Assembly (NCBI RefSeq): GCF_040546685.1
Contig: NZ_JBEPOH010000002.1
Span: 761,894 to 825,893 of the forward strand
Reading direction: 5' to 3'
DNA: 64,000 nucleotides
Source of the DNA: Variovorax sp. OAS795
GTDB taxonomy: Bacteria; Pseudomonadota; Gammaproteobacteria; Burkholderiales; Burkholderiaceae_C
Each line of letters starts with the position of its first letter. Position 1 is the stretch's first letter. The notes under the pieces are model-generated. The model worked only from the letters and a program-made list of their open reading frames with translations. It searched no databases and was not told where the DNA came from. Positions 54,234 to 63,530 of the stretch are shown here, in pieces. A program made the position numbers and the translations under genes.

Positions 54234-55103
54234 ATGGAGGACTACCTGCCTTTCGTCATCTCGGGCCTGGGCCTGGGCGCGGTCTATGCGCTCTCGGGCG
54301 TGGGGCTGGTGGTGCTCTATCGCTCGTCGGGCGTGCTGAATTTCGCCTTCGGCGCCATCGGCGCGATCGGCGCCTACGTGGCCTGGTCGATGCTCGGCGC
54401 GGACTGGCCACAGGGTCTCGCATGGTGCGCGGCCATCGTCACGTCGATGCTGCTGTCGCTGGCCTACGGCCGGCTGCTGGCGCCGCGCCTGTCGCACCGC
54501 GACCCGACCATCCGCAGCATCGCCACGCTGGGCTTTGCGCTGGTGGTGGTGGGCTTCACCGAGTGGTACTGGGGCGAGCAGCCGCGCCGCCTGGTGCTGC
54601 CCACCGATGCGGGCGCCATCGAGTTCGTGCTCGGCGAAGTCGAGGTGCGGCTCACGCACACGCGAGCGCTGGGGCTCGCGCTGGCGGTGATCATGATGGG
54701 CGGCGTGGGCCTGTTGCTGTCGAAGACGCGCGTGGGCCTGAAGATGCGCGCGCTGGCCAACGATCGCGACCTGAGTGCACTCCTGGGCATCCGCGTGCTC
54801 GGCGTCGACACGGTGGCCTGGGTGCTGAGCGGCGCGTTCGCCGGCGTGTGCGGGCTGCTGCTGGCCAACATCGTGCGGCTGCAGGCCACGCTCCTGACCT
54901 TCCTGGTGATCCCGGCCTTTGCCGCGGCAATCATCGGCCGGCTGCATTCGTTGCCGGCCACGGTGGCGGGCGGCATCGCGATCGGCGTGCTCGAGGCGCT
55001 GGCGATCACCGTGCCGGGCTTCGCGGCGTTCCGCACGGCCACGCCGTTCCTGATTGCGCTGGCCATGATCGTCTTCTACCGCAGCGGGACGCGGCCGGCA
55101 TGA
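54234..55103 (+). CDS. LivH-type ABC transporter permease
   Basis: A 289-residue protein with eight or so hydrophobic segments: ISGLGLGAVYALSGVGLVVLYRSSGVLNFAFGAIGAIGAYVAW, and RVGLKMRALANDRDLSALLGI (the LivH loop). It starts 12 bp after the binding protein and overlaps the LivM gene by 4 bp. With LivM it forms the membrane channel. Confidence 0.92.
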   Translation: MEDYLPFVISGLGLGAVYALSGVGLVVLYRSSGVLNFAFGAIGAIGAYVAWSMLGADWPQGLAWCAAIVTSMLLSLAYGRLLAPRLSHRDPTIRSIATLGFALVVVGFTEWYWGEQPRRLVLPTDAGAIEFVLGEVEVRLTHTRALGLALAVIMMGGVGLLLSKTRVGLKMRALANDRDLSALLGIRVLGVDTVAWVLSGAFAGVCGLLLANIVRLQATLLTFLVIPAFAAAIIGRLHSLPATVAGGIAIGVLEALAITVPGFAAFRTATPFLIALAMIVFYRSGTRPA

Positions 55104-56170
55104 GCGCGTCATCGACCCTTGGCGGTGCCTTGCCGCTTGCCGATGCACCGCCGGCGGCGCTGGCGCTGGCCGCGCGCCGTGCGCACCTGTCGCTGGCGCT
55201 GATGGCGGGCTCCGTGCTGCTGATCGGCCTCGTGGTGCCGTGGCTGGCGAATGCCTACTGGATCAAGACGCTGACCTCGTCGCTCGCGCTGTCGATCGCG
55301 GCGGCCGGGGTGGCGCTGCTCTACGGACAGCTGGGACTGGTGTCGCTGTGCCAGTACGCGCTGCTCGGCGTGGGCGGCTGGTTCGCGCTGCGCGCGGGGC
55401 ACGGGCTGGGCTGGCCCTTCGAGCTGTCGGTGCTCGCGGGCGGGCTGCTGTCGTGCGCGGTGGGCATGCTCGCGGGGCTGCCGGCGCTGCGCCTCAAGGG
55501 GCTGTACCTGGCGCTCGTCACCATGATGATGGCGGGCGGCTTCCAGGTGGTGATCAACGTGACGGGATTTCCCGACGGCGGCGCGGGCTGGCTCGGGCGC
55601 GTGTTCGGCAGCGAGCGGCTGATGATGCCGCGGCCGTCGCTGGCGCTCTCCGATGCGGCGTACTTCCGCTACGTGGCCGGGTGGCTGGCGGCGGTGCTGG
55701 CGCTGATCGAGCTGCACCGGCGCACGCGCGCCGGACGCTCCTGGGCGCTGATCCGGCGCGGCGAGGCCGCGGCCGTGGCGGCGGGCGTGAACATCCTGCG
55801 CTACCAGACCTGGGCCTTCGGCCTGGCCGGCTTCTGCGCCGGCGTCGCGGGCGCGCTGCTCGCGGGCGGCGTGGGCCAGCTCGACGGGCGCGCCTTCACC
55901 GCGGGCGATTCGGTGATGTTGTTCGCGCTCACCGTGGTGGGCGGCGTGTACCACTGGGCCGGCGCGCTGGTCGCGGGGCTGCTGCTGCGTGCGGTGCCCG
56001 CCTTGCTGACGGACTTCGGCGTGAACGGCTATCTGGCGATGATCTTCTTCGGCGTCGCGCTGCTGCATGCGCTGGTCACGGCACCGAGCGGTATCGCGGG
56101 GCAGCTCGCGGGCGCGGCCGACGCGCTGTTTAAGCGCCTGTCGCCGCGCGGCAAGGATGCCGCGCCATGA
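55100..56170 (+). CDS. LivM-type ABC transporter permease
   Basis: A 356-residue protein. SIAAAGVALLYGQLGLVSLCQYALLGVGGWFAL and RAGRSWALIRRGEAAAVAAGVNILRYQTWAF are characteristic of LivM. It begins with ATGA overlapping the LivH stop and ends 4 bp into the LivG gene. No fusion with LivG is seen. Confidence 0.92.
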   Translation: MSASSTLGGALPLADAPPAALALAARRAHLSLALMAGSVLLIGLVVPWLANAYWIKTLTSSLALSIAAAGVALLYGQLGLVSLCQYALLGVGGWFALRAGHGLGWPFELSVLAGGLLSCAVGMLAGLPALRLKGLYLALVTMMMAGGFQVVINVTGFPDGGAGWLGRVFGSERLMMPRPSLALSDAAYFRYVAGWLAAVLALIELHRRTRAGRSWALIRRGEAAAVAAGVNILRYQTWAFGLAGFCAGVAGALLAGGVGQLDGRAFTAGDSVMLFALTVVGGVYHWAGALVAGLLLRAVPALLTDFGVNGYLAMIFFGVALLHALVTAPSGIAGQLAGAADALFKRLSPRGKDAAP

Positions 56171-56874
56171 TCCGCATCCACGATCTCACCGTGGCCTTCG
56201 GCGGCGTCAAGGCCATCGATGCCCTGAGTGCCGAGCTCACCGCGCCGGTGTGCGGCCTGATCGGGCCGAACGGGGCGGGCAAGACCACGCTGGTCAACGT
56301 GCTCAGCGGACTGGTGTTGCCCCGCGCCGGCACGGTCGCGGTGGACGGCGCGGACCTGCTGGGCCTGAAGCCCATCGAGCGCGTGCGCTTCGGCCTCCGG
56401 CGTTCGTTCCAGACCGAGCAGGTGGTGGAAGACCTCAGCGTGTGGGACAACGTGCGGGCGCTGCTCGACCATGTGCCGCACACGCGCGGCGATGCGGCCA
56501 CGCAGGTGGCGCGGGCGCTGTCGCACACCGGTCTGCGCGAGGAGGCGACCGTCCTCGGGCATCGCCTCAACCTGTTCCAGCGCCGCATGCTGGAGATCGC
56601 GAAGTCGCTGGTCGGCGCGCCCAAGCTGCTGCTGCTCGACGAGCCCGGCGCGGGCCTCACCGAGCAGGAGGCCGGCGTGCTGCGCCGCGTGATCGGCTCG
56701 GTGCATGCGTTCTGCGGCGCGCAGGTGCTGCTGATCGACCACGACGTCGACCTGATCGCGGCCACCTGCACCGAGACGCTGGTGCTCGACTTCGGCCGCC
56801 GCCTGGCGCTCGGGCCGACGCGCGCGGTGCTCGACGACCCGGCCGTGCGCCGGGCCTACCTGGGGACGGAATGA
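56167..56874 (+). CDS. LivG-type ABC transporter ATP-binding protein
   Basis: A 235-residue ATPase: Walker A GPNGAGKTT (about 37-45), Q-loop RRSFQTEQVVEDLSV, Walker B LLLLDEP, switch LIDHDVD. The signature is changed to NLFQRRMLEIA from the usual GQQRRLEIA, so it is degenerate. Works with LivF at the membrane. ATGA overlap with LivM. Confidence 0.92.
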   Translation: MIRIHDLTVAFGGVKAIDALSAELTAPVCGLIGPNGAGKTTLVNVLSGLVLPRAGTVAVDGADLLGLKPIERVRFGLRRSFQTEQVVEDLSVWDNVRALLDHVPHTRGDAATQVARALSHTGLREEATVLGHRLNLFQRRMLEIAKSLVGAPKLLLLDEPGAGLTEQEAGVLRRVIGSVHAFCGAQVLLIDHDVDLIAATCTETLVLDFGRRLALGPTRAVLDDPAVRRAYLGTE

Positions 56875-56875
56875 C

Positions 56876-57583
56876 ATGCTGAGCATCCACGACCTGCGCC
56901 TGCAGCGCGGCGGCAAGGCCGTGCTGCACGGCATCGACCTGCAAGTGCCGCCGGGCCAGGTCACCGCGCTGCTCGGCGCCAACGGCGCGGGCAAGTCGAG
57001 CACGGTGATGGCCATCGGCGGCGTGTTGCCGCTCACCGGCGGGCGCATCGAGGTCGAGGGCCATGCCTTGCACGGCCAGCGTCCCGAGCGGGTGCGTGCA
57101 CTCGGCGTGGCGGTGGTGCCCGAAGGCCACCGCGTGCTCGGCGACCTGTCGGTGCTCGACAACCTGCGCGCCGCCGCCACCGCCTTGCCGGCGGGCCGCG
57201 TGGCCGATGCGGTCGAGCAGGTGCTGGCGGTATTTCCGGAGTTGCGCGTGAAGCTCGCGCTGCCCGCGCGCTCGCTCTCGGGCGGGCAGAAGCAGATGGT
57301 CTGCATCGCCCAGGCGCTGATCGGCAAGCCGCGCTACCTGGCCATCGACGAACTCTCGCTCGGTCTCGCCCCCACGGTGGTCAAGCGGCTGGTGGAGGTG
57401 GTGCAGCAGGTGGCGCGCGACGGCGTGGGCGTGCTGCTGATCGAGCAGTTCACGACCGTGGCGCTGGCGGTGTCGAGCCGCGCCTATGTGCTGGAGCGCG
57501 GCCGCATGGCTTTCGCGGGAACGTCTGAAGAATTGCGCAGCCGGCCGGAGATCCTGCACAGCAGCTACCTGGCCGCGGCGTAG
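56876..57583 (+). CDS. LivF-type ABC transporter ATP-binding protein
   Basis: A 235-residue ATPase: Walker A GANGAGKSS, RVRALGVAVVPEGHRVLGDLSV, signature LSGGQKQMV, Walker B YLAIDELSLGLAP. It follows LivG by 1 bp and is the last gene of the operon. The weak hairpin AGGCCCC/GGGGTTT (57590-57606) between it and the AraC gene may end both transcripts. Confidence 0.92.
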   Translation: MLSIHDLRLQRGGKAVLHGIDLQVPPGQVTALLGANGAGKSSTVMAIGGVLPLTGGRIEVEGHALHGQRPERVRALGVAVVPEGHRVLGDLSVLDNLRAAATALPAGRVADAVEQVLAVFPELRVKLALPARSLSGGQKQMVCIAQALIGKPRYLAIDELSLGLAPTVVKRLVEVVQQVARDGVGVLLIEQFTTVALAVSSRAYVLERGRMAFAGTSEELRSRPEILHSSYLAAA

Positions 57584-57589
57584 GGCCCG

Positions 57590-57606
57590 AGGCCCCTGCG
57601 GGGTTT
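57590..57606. terminator. Weak hairpin between LivF and AraC genes
   Basis: AGGCCCC-TGC-GGGGTTT with two G-T pairs and a short T-run. It lies between convergent genes with 22 bp between their stops. Confidence 0.35.
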
Positions 57607-58589
57607 CAGTGCGTCAGCGACGCCGAGGCCAGCGCCCGTTCGGCCTCGCGCCGCTGGAACTCGCGCGGCGCGACGCCGTACTGCGCCTTGAACACGCGGC
57701 AGAAATGCGCGCTGCTGTTGAAGCCCCAGGCAAAGGCGATCTCCGAGACCGAGATGCGCCGGCCGCCGGCGCTGCGCAGCGCCTCGCTGCAGCGCTCGAG
57801 CCGCATCTGCCAGATGAAGCGGTCGAGCGTCTGGTCTTCGTCCTCGAACACGCGGTGCAGGTAGCGCTTGGAGCAGCGCAGCTGCTGCGCGATCAGGTCG
57901 AGCGACAGGGCCGGGTCCGCGAGGTGCGCATGCACGAACTGCTTGACCCGGGCCTTCAGCACGCCGGGCACCGGATGCGCGCCGAACTGCTCGTCGGAGT
58001 GCGTGGCGAGCGTGGAGGCCAGGAGGCCCAGCACGGTATCGCTGACCGAGCGGCCGACCGCATTGGGCAGTGACGGCAGCTGGTCGGCCAGCGAGGTGAG
58101 GAACGAGCCCAGCACCGCATAGAGCCCCTGCATGGCCGGCGTGTGCGCCTCGCAGGTGTGCAGGTCGGGAATCTTCATGCCCTTGAACTGCTGGCGCGGG
58201 ATCGTGATGGCCAGCAGGCGCGAACGCTCGGGGTTGGTGATGGCGTAGGGCACGCGCGGGTCGTACAGGCTCCAGTCGCCGGGGTGCAGATGAAACTCGC
58301 GGTCGTGCTGCGAGATGTGGCCATGGCCTTCGAGCTGCAGCACCAGCTTGTAGTGTTCGTCCAGCGCGATTTCGTGGCGCGTGTCGGGCCGCGCCACGCG
58401 GTGCGAGGGCGCCTCGATCATGAACATGCCCAGCGGCCCGAGCTCGTAGGCGTCCATGCGCGCATCGAAGGAGCCGGTGTCCAGGCACTGCACGCGCAGC
58501 GCGCCGAAGTACGAGGTGTTGATGCGGCCCCACCAGGCCTGCCGGTCGGAGGGATGTTCGATCAGCGTGCTGAAGTGGTGTGCGTTCAT
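57606..58589 (-). CDS. AraC family transcriptional regulator
   Basis: A 327-residue protein: an N-terminal AraC-binding-like (cupin-fold, FeaR/AlkS-type) domain (HDREFHLHPGDWSLYDPRVPYAI), then two C-terminal HTHs (LSLDLIAQQLRCSKRYLHRVFEDE and ISVSEIAFAWGFNSSAHFCRVFKAQYG). It converges on the GMC-Liv operon and is the best candidate to activate it, probably in response to the imported substrate. This is an inference from position. Confidence 0.92.
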   Translation of the reverse strand: MNAHHFSTLIEHPSDRQAWWGRINTSYFGALRVQCLDTGSFDARMDAYELGPLGMFMIEAPSHRVARPDTRHEIALDEHYKLVLQLEGHGHISQHDREFHLHPGDWSLYDPRVPYAITNPERSRLLAITIPRQQFKGMKIPDLHTCEAHTPAMQGLYAVLGSFLTSLADQLPSLPNAVGRSVSDTVLGLLASTLATHSDEQFGAHPVPGVLKARVKQFVHAHLADPALSLDLIAQQLRCSKRYLHRVFEDEDQTLDRFIWQMRLERCSEALRSAGGRRISVSEIAFAWGFNSSAHFCRVFKAQYGVAPREFQRREAERALASASLTH

Positions 58590-58747
58590 GCCGTGGGTTC
58601 CGTGGAGGGACGCTCGAAGCGCTTCCGCAGGATAGGCATGCGCAGGCGCGGCATCATCGGTGTTTCCACCCGGCCGGGGCGCGCCTGGCGCTCCCGGTCA
58701 ACGCGCCGTGCGCCCTGGGTCAATCCACGGGCGCGCCCGGGGGCGGC

Positions 58748-59722
58748 TCACTGGGGCTGGAGCCCGGCCTTGGCGACGACGGCGCGCCACCGCTCGATTT
58801 CCCGCCTGACCATGTCGCCCATCTGGGCCGGCGACGACGGCGCGGCCTCGCTGCCGAGCGTGAACAGGGTGGCCTTGAGGCCCGGATCCTCCGCCGCCGT
58901 CCTGGCGGCCTTGCCGAGCAGCTCGACGATGTCCGCCGGCGTGCCGGCCGCGGCCGCGAGGCCGAGCCAGGAGCGGATCTCGAAGCCCTTGAGCACGGCC
59001 GAGGCCGGCGCAATCTCGGGCATCGAGGGCCAGGGTTGCGCGCTGGTGATGGCCAGCGCGCGCAGCCGTCCCGACTTGATGTGCGGCGAGGCGACGGTGA
59101 GCGTGTCGGCCAGCACGTCCACGTCGCCCGCGATCACCGCCTGCACCGGCGCGCCGCCGCCGCGGTAGGGCACGTGCAGCAGCTTGACGCCGGCCGCCAC
59201 CCCGAGCATCTCGCCGACCATGTGCTGCGTGGAGCCGACGCCGACGGAGGTGAAGGTCACTCCGTCCGGCTTCTTGCCCGCGAGGGCAAGCAGGTCCTGC
59301 AGGCTCCTGGCGGGATGCTCCGATCGCACGGCGATGACGAAAGGAAAGCTCGTCACGGTGGAGATGAACGAGAAATCCTTGACCGCGTCGAAGGGCAGCG
59401 ACTTGCGGATCGCGGCCGACACCGTGTGCGCACCGGTCAGCATGACGACGTTGTAGCCGTCCGGCTTCGACTTGGCGACGTAGTCGCTCGCGATGGCGCC
59501 GCCCGCGCCGCTCTTGATGTCGACCACCACGGGCTGCCTGAGCACGTCCTGCATTTTCTGCGCGAAGAGCCGCGACACCACGTCGGCATTGCCGCCCGCA
59601 CCGAAGCCGTGCGTCAGCTGGAGCGGGCGCGAAGGGTACCTGTCCTGTTGCGCCAGCGCCGCGGGCACCAGCAAGCTGCCGGCCGCGCCGGCCATGAAGC
59701 TGCGTCTGCTGATCTGAACCAT
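58748..59722 (-). CDS. Bug/TctC family periplasmic solute receptor, Tat-type leader
   Basis: A 324-residue protein. The leader SRRSFMAGAAGSLLVPAALAQ suits Tat export. The Bug core: PSRPLQLTHGFGAGGNADVVSRLF, GAGGAIASDYVAKSKPDGYNVV, and PYRGGGAPVQAVIAGDV. It lies 23 bp after the homogentisate dioxygenase stop on the same strand, so its ligand may be an aromatic acid that feeds homogentisate (inference). Confidence 0.92.
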   Translation of the reverse strand: MVQISRRSFMAGAAGSLLVPAALAQQDRYPSRPLQLTHGFGAGGNADVVSRLFAQKMQDVLRQPVVVDIKSGAGGAIASDYVAKSKPDGYNVVMLTGAHTVSAAIRKSLPFDAVKDFSFISTVTSFPFVIAVRSEHPARSLQDLLALAGKKPDGVTFTSVGVGSTQHMVGEMLGVAAGVKLLHVPYRGGGAPVQAVIAGDVDVLADTLTVASPHIKSGRLRALAITSAQPWPSMPEIAPASAVLKGFEIRSWLGLAAAAGTPADIVELLGKAARTAAEDPGLKATLFTLGSEAAPSSPAQMGDMVRREIERWRAVVAKAGLQPQ

Positions 59723-59745
59723 GTCTGTCTCCTTTTATCGCTGAC

Positions 59746-61047
59746 TTACCGGTGGCCCGGCGTGAAACCCTGCCAGACCGCGTCGTAGCCGGCCTGCAGG
59801 TTGCCCGCGGCGAGGGCCTGGGCGGTGGGCCTGAAGACATGCCGGCTTTCGAACATGAAGGCCAGCGTGTCCCGGATCCGGTGCGGGGCGAGCTCCGCGG
59901 CGCTGGCCTTCTCGAAGGTCGCGGCATCGGGACCGTGCGGCAGCATGCAGTTGTGCAGGCTCATGCCGCCAGGGACGAAACCCTCGGCCTTGGCGTCGTA
60001 AACGCCGCGGACCAGCCCCATGAGCTCGCTCATGACGTTGCGATGGAACCAGGGCGGACGAAAGGTGTCCTCGGCCACGAGCCAGCGCGGCGGGAAGATC
60101 ACGAAGTCGCAATTGGCCACGCCCGGTGTGTCGGTGCCCGAGGTGAGCACGGTGAAGATCGACGGGTCCGGGTGGTCGAAGCTGATGGTGCCGATCGCCA
60201 TGAACCGCGCCAGGTCGTACTTGCAGGGCGTGAGGTTGCCGTGCCAGGCCACGACATCGAGCGGCGAGTGCGGCTGGCCGCCTTCCCAGAGATGGCCGAG
60301 AAACTTGTTGACGATGCGCACCGGACCGGTGTCGGCCTCGAAGGCCGCCACCGGCGCAAGGAAGTCGCGCGCGTTGGCCAGGCCGTTCGAGCCGATCGGG
60401 CCGAGCTCCGGCAGCCGGAACGGCGCGCCGTAGTTCTCGCAGACGTAGCCGCGCGCATCGCCCTCGGGCAACTCGACCCTGAACCGCATGCCGCGGGGCA
60501 CGAGCGCAATCTCGCCCGGCTGCACCTGCAGCTTTCCGAGTTCGGTGTGCAGCAGCAGCGCGCCCGCCTGCGGAACGATCAGCAGCTCGCCGTCCGAGTC
60601 CATGAAGTAGCGCTTTTCCATCGAGCGGTTGGCGAGGTAGACATGCACCGCGCAGCCGGTCTGCGCATGCGCATCGCCGTTGCCCGCGATGGTGACCATG
60701 CCGTCGACGAAATCGGCGGGTTCGGCGGGCATCGGCCACGGATCCCAGCGCAGGCGGTTCGCCGGCGTCTCGGCCTCGTTGAACGGGCCACTGCGCCAGC
60801 GGCCGTCGTCGATGCGTGCGAAGGCGCCGTGCATCGCGCTGGGCTGCATGCGGTACATCCAGGTGCGCCGGTTGTGCTCGCGCGGGGCCGTGAAGGCGGC
60901 GCCCGACAGCAGCTCCGCGTACAGCCCCAGGGGCGCCTGCTGCGGCGAGTTGCGACCCACCGGCAGCGCGCCCGCGCGGGCCTCGCTGGCGAACTGGTTC
61001 CCGAAGCCGCTCTGGTAGGCGATCGCGGCAGGGTCGTGTCGGGCCAT
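59746..61047 (-). CDS. hmgA: Homogentisate 1,2-dioxygenase
   Basis: A 433-residue enzyme, the usual length. [13 protein letters not shown] near the N-terminus, the iron-ligand regions [18 protein letters not shown] (about 326-345) and [12 protein letters not shown] (about 363-375) are all present. It cleaves homogentisate to maleylacetoacetate with Fe(II) and O2. The ATG at 61047 has AGGAAG before it; ATG 61065 lacks a ribosome site. Cytosolic, in an operon with fumarylacetoacetase. Confidence 0.96.
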   Translation of the reverse strand: MARHDPAAIAYQSGFGNQFASEARAGALPVGRNSPQQAPLGLYAELLSGAAFTAPREHNRRTWMYRMQPSAMHGAFARIDDGRWRSGPFNEAETPANRLRWDPWPMPAEPADFVDGMVTIAGNGDAHAQTGCAVHVYLANRSMEKRYFMDSDGELLIVPQAGALLLHTELGKLQVQPGEIALVPRGMRFRVELPEGDARGYVCENYGAPFRLPELGPIGSNGLANARDFLAPVAAFEADTGPVRIVNKFLGHLWEGGQPHSPLDVVAWHGNLTPCKYDLARFMAIGTISFDHPDPSIFTVLTSGTDTPGVANCDFVIFPPRWLVAEDTFRPPWFHRNVMSELMGLVRGVYDAKAEGFVPGGMSLHNCMLPHGPDAATFEKASAAELAPHRIRDTLAFMFESRHVFRPTAQALAAGNLQAGYDAVWQGFTPGHR

Positions 61048-61073
61048 GGAGGTGTCTTCCTGCATGGTGCGGG

Positions 61074-61397
61074 TCACTGTTGCCATTGCGGCGTGAAGAA
61101 ATCCGCCGGCACGAGGATGCGCGACTCCTGGTTCTGCAGCAGCGGCAGCATCTTCGCGGCATAGGCCTTGAAGCCCGGGTCCGACATCAGCGCGTGGCGC
61201 CGCTGCGTGCGCTCGTTCATGTCCTCGTAGGCCCACAGGTGGACGATCTGGCTCAGCGTGCCGGTCTCGGACCGGTAGTAGCCCACCATGCGGCCGAGGA
61301 TGCGCTTCTGGATCTCCAGTCCCTCGGCTTCGTAGAGCGCGAGGTAGTCGCGCCATTTGCCGGGATGGGTCGTGTAGGTTCTCTGTTCGACGATCAT
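61074..61397 (-). CDS. NIPSNAP-family protein
   Basis: A 107-residue ferredoxin-like-fold protein: [76 protein letters not shown] proteins are of uncertain role and are often next to aromatic catabolic genes. It lies between HGD and fumarylacetoacetase. Confidence 0.92.
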   Translation of the reverse strand: MIVEQRTYTTHPGKWRDYLALYEAEGLEIQKRILGRMVGYYRSETGTLSQIVHLWAYEDMNERTQRRHALMSDPGFKAYAAKMLPLLQNQESRILVPADFFTPQWQQ

Positions 61398-61414
61398 GCC
61401 TTGTTTTCCTGTGG

Positions 61415-62740
61415 TCAATTCCGCGCGGCGCGCACGATGCCGCTGCACTGCCCGAAGCCGATGCCCACGTGGCCCGGCGATTCGCAGCGGCCGGTGAGGA
61501 TCACTTCGTCGCCATCGGCCAGGAAGGTGCGCTGCTCGCCGCCGGGCAGCGCGAGCGGCCGGCTGCCGCCCGAGGTGATCTCGAGCAGGCTGCCGAGCGC
61601 ATCGGCGCCTTCGCCCGAGACGGTGCCGGAGCCCAGCAGGTCGCCGGTGTCGAGCGCGCTGCCGTTGCTCGTGTGGTGCGCCAGCATCTGGGCGACCGTC
61701 CAGTAGAGAAGGCCGGTGCCGGAGCGCGACAGCCGCATTGGCGGCAGGCCGCCAGCGGCCATCCCTTCGCTGCGAAGGTGGGCGTCGAGCACGATGCGAA
61801 GGCCGCCGTGGCGCTGGTCGGCGTCGTCCCACAGGTAGGGAAGAGGCACCGGATCGCCCGCCTGCCGGGCCGCGGCCGGCGTGCGAAAGGGCGCCAGCGC
61901 CTCGGCCGTGACGACCCAGGGCGACACCGTCGTCGCGAAGCTCTTCGCGAGGAACGGCCCCAGGGGCTGGTATTCCCAGCCCTGGATGTCGCGCGCCGAC
62001 CAGTCGTTGAGCAGCGAGAAGCCGAACACGTGCTGCCATGCGTCGCCAACGGAAATGGGATGCCCCTGCACGGACCCCGCGCCGACATACACGCCGAGCT
62101 CGACCTCGTGGTCCAGCCTTTGCGCCGGTGCGTAGCGCGGCTGCGCATCGTCCGGCCCCTTGAGCTGGCCGAAAGGGCGCTGCACCGGCGCGCCGCTGAC
62201 ACGCACGCTGTTGGCGCGGCCGTTGTAGGCAATGGGCACATGCTTGTAGTTGGGCAGCAGCGGCATGTCCGGGCGGAACAGGCGGCCGGCATTCGTCGCA
62301 TGGTGGATCGATGCGAAGAAATCGGTGAAGCCGCCGACCTTCACCGGCATCAGCAGTTGCACCTCGTCCAGGCCCGACAGCGCGTGGCTTGCTGCGTCGC
62401 GATCGGGCCCGGAGCCGGTGCGCTCGGCCAGCAGTTGCGACAGGCCTGCGCGCAAGGCCGAAGCGGCCGGTGCGCCCAGCGCCATGAGGTCGTTGAGCGC
62501 CGCGGCACGGCAGGCGAGCGCGGCCGTCCGGGCGAGTCCGTCCAGCTGCTGCGCACAGGCCCCGATGTCGAGGATGCGATCGCCGATGCCCACGCCGCAG
62601 CGCGGCGGCCCGTTGCCGTCCGACGGCCGGAACACGGCGAAGGGAAGGTTCTGGATCGGGAACTCGGCATCGGCCGCATTGGCCGACGCGACCCAGCTGC
62701 GCAGGGCAGGGTCGTGGGTGGCATTCAGCATCGGGTTCAC
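61415..62740 (-). CDS. fahA: Fumarylacetoacetase
   Basis: A 441-residue enzyme (from GTG 62740). [47 protein letters not shown], and [26 protein letters not shown] are the FAH signatures. It splits fumarylacetoacetate to fumarate and acetoacetate. GGAGGG lies 8 bp before the GTG, which overlaps the upstream stop (GTGA); ATG 62731 is a further possible start but has worse spacing. It needs maleylacetoacetate isomerase upstream in the pathway; that gene is not seen here. Confidence 0.95.
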   Translation of the reverse strand: MNPMLNATHDPALRSWVASANAADAEFPIQNLPFAVFRPSDGNGPPRCGVGIGDRILDIGACAQQLDGLARTAALACRAAALNDLMALGAPAASALRAGLSQLLAERTGSGPDRDAASHALSGLDEVQLLMPVKVGGFTDFFASIHHATNAGRLFRPDMPLLPNYKHVPIAYNGRANSVRVSGAPVQRPFGQLKGPDDAQPRYAPAQRLDHEVELGVYVGAGSVQGHPISVGDAWQHVFGFSLLNDWSARDIQGWEYQPLGPFLAKSFATTVSPWVVTAEALAPFRTPAAARQAGDPVPLPYLWDDADQRHGGLRIVLDAHLRSEGMAAGGLPPMRLSRSGTGLLYWTVAQMLAHHTSNGSALDTGDLLGSGTVSGEGADALGSLLEITSGGSRPLALPGGEQRTFLADGDEVILTGRCESPGHVGIGFGQCSGIVRAARN

Positions 62741-63504
62741 AGGCTGTGCCCTCCGTCGATCACGATGCGCGTGCCCGTGGCGGTGCGCAAGTGCGTCACG
62801 CAGGCCAGCACCGAAAGCGCGACGTCCTCCGGCGTGACGATGCGCCCGAGCGGCGTGGCCGCCGCCTTCATCTCCAGCTCCTCGCGGTTGCGCCCCTGGA
62901 CGAAGCCGGTGTCGACCGAGGCCGGCGACACGCCGAGAAAGCGCACGGCCGGCCCGAAGGCGCGCGCCAGCGACACCGTCATCGTGTCGAGCGCCGACTT
63001 GGCCGCGCAATAGGCGATGTTGCTGCCCAGGCCGGTGAAGGCCGAGACCGACGACACGTTCACCACGGTGGCGGCACCCGAGGCGCGCAAGAGCGGCATC
63101 AGCGCGCGGATGATCGAGAACGGACCGCCCGCATTGGCCAGCAGGATCTCGTTGAAGAGCTCGGGCGTCAGGGCCTCGAGCCGGGCGTGCGGGATGCGCT
63201 GGGTGAAGCCGGCCGAGTTCACGAGGACGTCGATGCGGCCGTAGGCGGCCTGCAGCGTTTCCGCGAGCGCGGCATGCGCGCCACTGTCGGCCAGCGGCAT
63301 GTGCAGGGTCCAGTGCCCTTCGCCGGGAAGCTCGGCGCGCAGCAGCTCGGCGCGCTGTTCGCCCTGGTTGAAGCCGATGACGACGGCCGCACCCGATGCG
63401 GCGAGCAACCGGACGGTGGCGGCACCGATGCCGCTGCTGCCGCCGGTGACGACGGCGACCTTGCCGTGCAGCGCATCGGATGCGCCGGGCTGTGAAAGAG
63501 TCAT
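62737..63504 (-). CDS. SDR-family oxidoreductase
   Basis: A 255-residue classical SDR: TGGSSGIGAA, NSAGF, catalytic Tyr/Lys in AYCAAKSAL, and GTRIVIDGGHS. It is between ALDH and FahA genes in the homogentisate operon. It may act on a hydroxy or keto acid that enters the pathway. Confidence 0.93.
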   Translation of the reverse strand: MTLSQPGASDALHGKVAVVTGGSSGIGAATVRLLAASGAAVVIGFNQGEQRAELLRAELPGEGHWTLHMPLADSGAHAALAETLQAAYGRIDVLVNSAGFTQRIPHARLEALTPELFNEILLANAGGPFSIIRALMPLLRASGAATVVNVSSVSAFTGLGSNIAYCAAKSALDTMTVSLARAFGPAVRFLGVSPASVDTGFVQGRNREELEMKAAATPLGRIVTPEDVALSVLACVTHLRTATGTRIVIDGGHSL

Positions 63505-63530
63505 GATGGTTCGCAGTAGGAAATGAGGGG

